From Flavobacterium psychrophilum (GTDB lineage Bacteria > Bacteroidota > Bacteroidia > Flavobacteriales > Flavobacteriaceae): a stretch of DNA of 9,910 bases. The notes beneath the pieces were generated by a model. That model saw only the letters and a list, made by a program, of their open reading frames with translations. It was not told where the DNA came from and did no database searches. The position numbers and the translations under genes were made by a program. The stretch covers positions 1 through 9,910 of the forward strand of contig QFQM01000162.1 in assembly GCA_003243255.1 (NCBI GenBank). Reading direction: 5' to 3'. This document shows, piece by piece, positions 6,711-9,910 of this stretch (positions within the stretch are counted from its first letter, which is position 1; each line of letters starts with the position of its first letter).

Positions 6711-6746
6711 CAAAAATAATGATTTTTTAAATCGGGGCGGCTACAA
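6711..6746 (-). promoter_or_regulatory. Bacteroidota-type promoter of the methyltransferase gene
   Basis: The minus strand carries TATTTTTG at 6718-6711, an exact match to the phylum's -7 element TAnnTTTG. A TTG at 6746-6744 lies 25 nt upstream as a possible -33 element, slightly beyond the usual 17-23 nt. Transcription would start about 15-20 nt before the ATG at 6686. Between the elements is an unusually GC-rich patch (CCGCCCCG on the minus strand, 6739-6732), which may be an operator. Confidence 0.45.
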
Positions 6747-6793
6747 TTTAATTTTAGTTAAAGTATAAGAAAATGTGAGAAAATATTTTTAAA

Positions 6794-6820
6794 TGTTAAA
6801 ATATTCTTTATTTTTTAACA
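6794..6820. promoter_or_regulatory. dyad TGTTAAAA-N11-TTTTAACA between divergent genes
   Basis: Perfect 8-bp arms at 6794-6801 and 6813-6820 flank an 11-nt spacer in the shared regulatory region of the methyltransferase and the LuxR-type regulator. The same arms recur at 7609-7633 upstream of the adhesin gene. This makes it a candidate binding site, possibly for the regulator encoded between them. The AT-rich composition means chance similarity must be considered. Confidence 0.42.
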
Positions 6821-6877
6821 AACAGGTTTCCTTTTTTTTACATTGTGATATCAATCCAACCACTTTACTACTACATA

Positions 6878-7531
6878 ATGAATATCTTACTTATTGACGA
6901 CCATCCACTTACGGTTTCAGTGTATTCAACAATCATATCTGAATCCAGACTTTATAAAAATGTTAAAATAACAGTTGCCCATAATTGCAGTGAAGCCTTT
7001 GAAGTTATACTTAAAGCGGCACAATCAAAAAATAATTTTGACCTTGCTGTTATCGATTATAATTTGCCCCCATACAGGGAGGAGAAAATATTTTCGGGGG
7101 CAGATCTGGCTATTTTGGTCTCTAAAAATTTTCCAAAATGTAAAATAGGAATGATTACTTCGCATTCTGAAGTGCTCATTATTTACGACCTGTTACGAAG
7201 GGTTAATCCGCATGGGCTTATTTCTAAAAATGATCTTAATGCCGATAATTTAAATGAAGTGATAAGGGAAATACTTAGTGGAGGTTCATATAAAAGTCCG
7301 CAAATTAAGGCCTGTATAAAAGAAGTTTGGACAAGGGATCTGATATTTGATGATTATAACCGTAAGATACTTTTATACCTCTCTAAAGGTTATCGAATAA
7401 AAGAATTGGAGGAGGTAATTTTATTGTCAGGTAGTGCAATACAGAAACGCCTGCTTAAACTTAAGAGAATTTTTCAGGCTCAGGATGAAAGGGAATTGCT
7501 AAAAAAAATCTTTGAACAGGGTTTTTTATAA
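6878..7531 (+). CDS. LuxR/NarL-like response regulator
   Basis: This is a 217-aa two-component regulator with a receiver domain (1-~135) and a C-terminal DNA-binding region (~155-217). The receiver has the acidic pocket D7-D8, phospho-acceptor D60 in AVIDYNLP, T94 in MITSHS and K117 in ISKND. All key residues are present, so it should be phosphorylatable. The insert at 61-75 after D60 (NLPPYREEKIFSGAD) is longer than usual. The C-terminus has the LuxR-like pattern of four helices (NRKILLYLSKGYRIKELEEV, then a recognition helix near SGSAIQKRLLKLKRIF), but the classical 'GLSNKEIA' and 'TVKxH' signatures are degenerate. The ATG at 6878 (MNILLIDDHPL) is preferred to a GTG at 6845. No partner kinase is in the window. 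Genes on both sides carry a similar dyad in their leaders. Confidence 0.9.
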   Translation: MNILLIDDHPLTVSVYSTIISESRLYKNVKITVAHNCSEAFEVILKAAQSKNNFDLAVIDYNLPPYREEKIFSGADLAILVSKNFPKCKIGMITSHSEVLIIYDLLRRVNPHGLISKNDLNADNLNEVIREILSGGSYKSPQIKACIKEVWTRDLIFDDYNRKILLYLSKGYRIKELEEVILLSGSAIQKRLLKLKRIFQAQDERELLKKIFEQGFL

Positions 7532-7565
7532 TATCTATTTTTAAGCCAATCATATCGGGATTAAC

Positions 7566-7595
7566 ACGCTTTTAACATAAATTACTGTTAAGCGT
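7566..7595 (+). terminator. possible hairpin terminator after the LuxR-type regulator
   Basis: ACGCTTTTAACA (7566-7577) pairs with TGTTAAGCGT (7586-7595), forming 10 bp with a 2-nt bulge and an 8-nt loop, 34 nt after the stop codon. Only a short mixed stretch (TCTATTAT) follows, so termination would be weak. The arms also carry the TTTTAACA / TGTTAA half-sites seen elsewhere in this region. Confidence 0.35.
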
Positions 7596-7608
7596 TCTAT
7601 TATGTTAA

Positions 7609-7633
7609 TGTTAAAACTGTATTCATTTTAACA
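7609..7633. promoter_or_regulatory. dyad TGTTAAAA-N9-TTTTAACA upstream of the adhesin gene
   Basis: Perfect 8-bp arms at 7609-7616 and 7626-7633 are spaced by 9 nt. They are identical to the arms of the dyad at 6794-6820. It sits 121 nt upstream of the adhesin ATG. It is a candidate operator shared between the two promoter regions. Confidence 0.42.
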
Positions 7634-7665
7634 AATGTTTTTAATTCTAATTTTAACGGACAAGT

Positions 7666-7708
7666 CTTAAAATAACTGAATTACAATTCTTGTATTCAGT
7701 GTTTTAAG
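7666..7708 (+). repeat. long near-perfect hairpin in the leader of the adhesin gene
   Basis: The left arm 7666-7686 and right arm 7690-7708 pair almost completely: CTTAAAA/TTTTAAG outside, ACTGAAT/ATTCAGT in the middle and ACAA/TTGT at the tip. There is a 1-nt bulge, a small internal mismatch and a 3-nt loop. No T tract follows on either strand, so it does not look like a standard terminator. It ends 45 nt before the ATG, so it could be a leader RNA structure or a protein-binding site. Confidence 0.5.
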
Positions 7709-7753
7709 TAACCTATTCAAACCGTTAACCTATAATTATTAACATTTCTATTT

Positions 7754-9910
7754 ATGAAAACAACAACTACTAATCTTGTCACGCGGCGCTTGCTGATGGC
7801 ATTTTTTTGGCTTCTTGTTTTTTCAGGTACGGTAAATGCCCAAAGTGGCACTTATCTTATCTGGAATAATGAGGTGGGGTGTATCAATTATGATTCCAAT
7901 GGGAATCCTAATGACCCCCGAAAAAAATTAGACCTTTTTCAGGATATTGAGAATGCGCCCTGCATAAGAGTTTGTGAGGGCAAAAGTGTAGACTACGTAA
8001 TGAACGGAGCTAACATAGCTAATGTTCAGTGGAGTGCTGCGGGAGGTACTGTTACGTCTGTAAGTGGTACAGCAAACAAAAATGCTACCGTTGCATGGGG
8101 AGCTCCCGGGAATGGAGCCTTAACCCTTACTATTACTTATAGCAATGGTTCACAGGCTACTACAAGTGTTTGTATTGAAATCATTAACGGACCTAAAGCC
8201 CTTTTTGAGATTTTAGGTTTTGATGAGCCGGTGTTTTGTCTTGACACGCCTATTAACTTTGAAAACTTATCCATTAATAATGGAGGGTCGGATATTGTTC
8301 AGTACCAATGGGATTTTGGAGATGGCAACTATTCGTCAACTTTTGAGCCTACTCATAGCTATACTCTTCCGGGAGATTACATGGTTGAGCTAACAGTAAC
8401 TAATAATTGTAATTGTTCAAATAAATATAAACTTCCTGTCAAAATTATTGACAGGCCAAATGTAACGATCAGCTGCCCTTCGGTAGTTTGTGAAGATGGC
8501 GATAAACATACCTATACCGTTGATGATGAATGTGGCGGAGAGTGGATTATTGAAGGAGGCCATGTTGTAGATCAGACACCTACATCTGTAACTGTTGTAT
8601 GGGATGTGGTAGATGCAAGCGGTTTTGGTACAATAAGCTATAAATCAGGTTGTGCATGTCCGTTCTGGACTACGGTAAAAATACCTGTAATTAAGAAAAT
8701 AGGAACTATAATTGGTGATACGGTTTTATGCGTTAACCAGCAAGGATTATATACATTACCTCAATGGCCCAGTACAGAATTTGTATGGACATTGACTCCA
8801 TCATCACCTACAGGAACACATATTGTATTTAATGACCAACGTAATCAGGTTATTGTAGATGCACTTGCAGCCGGTAGTTATGTACTTAAATGTGTGTATA
8901 CTAATACGCTTTTAGGATGTTCAGGAACAGCTGAAATAAAGATTAGAGTTGTTGCCGGAACAGTAATCACCGGAGGGCTCGATACTCTTTGCAGCGGAAC
9001 TTCATCAACATATACTACTGCAGGAGGTGGTTCTGTACAATGGGAACTTAAAAAGAATAATGCTGTTGTATCATCTTTAACAGCAGTAAGTTTTACATAT
9101 AATTTCCCTACCGGAGGTGTTTATACATTAACTGCTACAACAGGAGGATGTATAAGCGAACCTAAGGTTATTAATGTAACCCAAACACCGTCTGCGCCAA
9201 CAGGGTCATTGGTAGGGGAGACTAAATATTGTCCGGGTGTACCTTATGATTATTCATTGACTAATACAGTGCCTAATACTATTTTAGAGTGGACGGTTAC
9301 TAACGGTACAATTCAGGGCGATAATACTGGTAATAACGTAACAATTGTATTTAATAATACTACAACGGCTACTATTACAGTGAGAAGACGTTCACTTGAC
9401 GGATTAGGATGTTTGTCACCGGCTTTCTCTGTGGTAGTAAACAAAATTGTTATTACGCCTACAATTACTCCTAATACTACAGGTGTTAAGTTTTGTCCAA
9501 GTAGTGCTACTACGTTTAACGTAAATCTGAATGGTAACACTGCCGATTTATTAGAGTGGAGTGTTATACCGGCTAACTTTGGTAACGTGATTTCAGGAAT
9601 AAACAATAATACGGTAACAGTGAGCTGGAATGAGATTTCGACTTCAGCGACAGGTACACTTAGACTGAAAATTACCAAATGCGGAACAATTACTACGGTT
9701 GATACTCCTATTGAACTTCAACAGTCGCCAAATCTTGTTTTAACGGCTCCAAACCAGTTATGTTCCAGCGACCCTAACCTTAATCTTACATTGTCGGCAA
9801 CAGGTATAACAACAGGTACTATTACATGGGATTTTGGAAACGGTGTTACAACTACAACTCCGTTAAGTGGTTCATCTTATACGTTTGCTAATCCTTATAA
9901 TAATACTACA
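7754..9910 (+). CDS. large secreted PKD/Ig-like repeat protein, probable type IX-secreted adhesin (N-terminal 719 residues; cut by window edge)
   Basis: The frame is open from ATG at 7754 to the window end (719 codons, no stop). Residues 1-29 form a Sec signal peptide: basic N-region with R11-R12, hydrophobic core LLMAFFWLLVF, and cleavage expected after VNA, leaving Gln30 as is common in Bacteroidota. The mature part is a series of beta-rich units. A clear PKD domain spans about 146-231 with WDFGDG at 185-190 and a following HSYTLPGDYMVELTV. A second PKD-like core, WDFGNG, is at 692-697. Units begin with Cys at 74, 162, 246, 326, 413, 493, 581 and 670. The composition is Thr/Asn/Gly/Val-rich with few charges, as in surface adhesins. 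The protein should be exported and probably cell-surface bound or involved in gliding or adhesion. A C-terminal type IX sorting domain would be expected off the edge (inference). No enzymatic domain is visible. Confidence 0.9.
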   Translation, partial: MKTTTTNLVTRRLLMAFFWLLVFSGTVNAQSGTYLIWNNEVGCINYDSNGNPNDPRKKLDLFQDIENAPCIRVCEGKSVDYVMNGANIANVQWSAAGGTVTSVSGTANKNATVAWGAPGNGALTLTITYSNGSQATTSVCIEIINGPKALFEILGFDEPVFCLDTPINFENLSINNGGSDIVQYQWDFGDGNYSSTFEPTHSYTLPGDYMVELTVTNNCNCSNKYKLPVKIIDRPNVTISCPSVVCEDGDKHTYTVDDECGGEWIIEGGHVVDQTPTSVTVVWDVVDASGFGTISYKSGCACPFWTTVKIPVIKKIGTIIGDTVLCVNQQGLYTLPQWPSTEFVWTLTPSSPTGTHIVFNDQRNQVIVDALAAGSYVLKCVYTNTLLGCSGTAEIKIRVVAGTVITGGLDTLCSGTSSTYTTAGGGSVQWELKKNNAVVSSLTAVSFTYNFPTGGVYTLTATTGGCISEPKVINVTQTPSAPTGSLVGETKYCPGVPYDYSLTNTVPNTILEWTVTNGTIQGDNTGNNVTIVFNNTTTATITVRRRSLDGLGCLSPAFSVVVNKIVITPTITPNTTGVKFCPSSATTFNVNLNGNTADLLEWSVIPANFGNVISGINNNTVTVSWNEISTSATGTLRLKITKCGTITTVDTPIELQQSPNLVLTAPNQLCSSDPNLNLTLSATGITTGTITWDFGNGVTTTTPLSGSSYTFANPYNNTT
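7973..9910 (+). repeat. protein-level tandem repeat region: eight Cys-initiated units of 80-89 residues
   Basis: Within the adhesin, unit-opening cysteines at residues 74, 162, 246, 326, 413, 493, 581 and 670 are 88, 84, 80, 87, 80, 88 and 89 residues apart. Most are followed by a short Gly/Ser/Pro segment and an aromatic (for example LCSGTSSTY, YCPGVPYDY). A Trp in a W-x-hydrophobic strand follows in most units. Each complete unit has a second Cys 53-66 residues after the first (140, 219/221, 300/302, 389, 466, 553, 643), consistent with one disulfide per domain. The DNA copies have diverged, so there are no direct nucleotide repeats. Confidence 0.75.

Noticed and set aside
7610..7753. Search for a standard Bacteroidota promoter (TTTG ... 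TAnnTTTG) before the adhesin gene
   Set aside because: No acceptable -7 match with a suitably spaced -33 element was found, so no promoter is annotated there.
9313..9678. 121-codon minus-strand open frame inside the adhesin gene
   Set aside because: The plus frame is open with conserved Cys and Trp spacing. The antisense frame arises from Thr/Asn/Val-rich codons and has no supporting context.
1..9910. CRISPR arrays, tRNA or rRNA genes, insertion sequences, phage genes
   Set aside because: No regularly spaced direct repeats, cloverleaf-like or rRNA-like segments, transposase motifs or target-site duplications were seen. Gene content is ordinary chromosomal.

Overview
The window looks like a chromosomal piece of a Bacteroidota bacterium, most likely Flavobacteriaceae. 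The reasons are AT-rich DNA, A/T-rich leaders instead of Shine-Dalgarno sites, an exact Bacteroidota -7 promoter element (TAnnTTTG) in front of one gene, an exported protein whose predicted mature N-terminus is Gln after an Ala-X-Ala-like site, and a giant Cys/PKD-repeat surface protein of the type secreted by the type IX system. Identifications come from reading the sequence; no database was searched.

Region 1 (1-3354, minus strand) is a high-affinity K+ uptake (Kdp) operon transcribed leftward and leaving the window. Its order is a 93-aa soluble helical protein, a 28-aa single-span membrane peptide, KdpF (25 aa), KdpA (complete) and KdpB (first 333 residues, including the DKTGT phosphorylation site). 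KdpC and a sensor kinase would be expected beyond position 1. The two small genes ahead of kdpF are packed 3-11 nt apart and look like operon members of unknown function.

Region 2 (3355-5078, minus strand) holds a sigma-54-dependent response regulator (REC-AAA+-Fis), separated from the kdp genes by a strong rho-independent terminator. No OmpR-type KdpE is visible, so this regulator is the best local candidate for controlling kdp. A sigma-54-like -24/-12 element (imperfect) and a dyad lie upstream of the first kdp-linked gene. Upstream of the regulator is an unrecognised 31-aa membrane-peptide ORF whose start codon abuts a near-perfect dyad. Behind that is a 20-bp perfect inverted repeat that probably ends the methyltransferase transcript.

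Region 3 (5079-6877) is a 535-aa class I SAM-dependent methyltransferase on the minus strand, divergent from a LuxR/NarL-like response regulator (6878-7531, plus strand). Region 4 (7532-9910) is an unusual leader with several inverted repeats, followed by a secreted multi-domain adhesin-like protein. Its Cys-initiated Ig/PKD-like units recur every 80-89 residues and it runs off the right edge. Matching dyads with arms TGTTAAAA/TTTTAACA lie on both sides of the small response regulator, in front of it and in front of the adhesin. This suggests, but does not prove, that the regulator controls itself, the methyltransferase and the adhesin.
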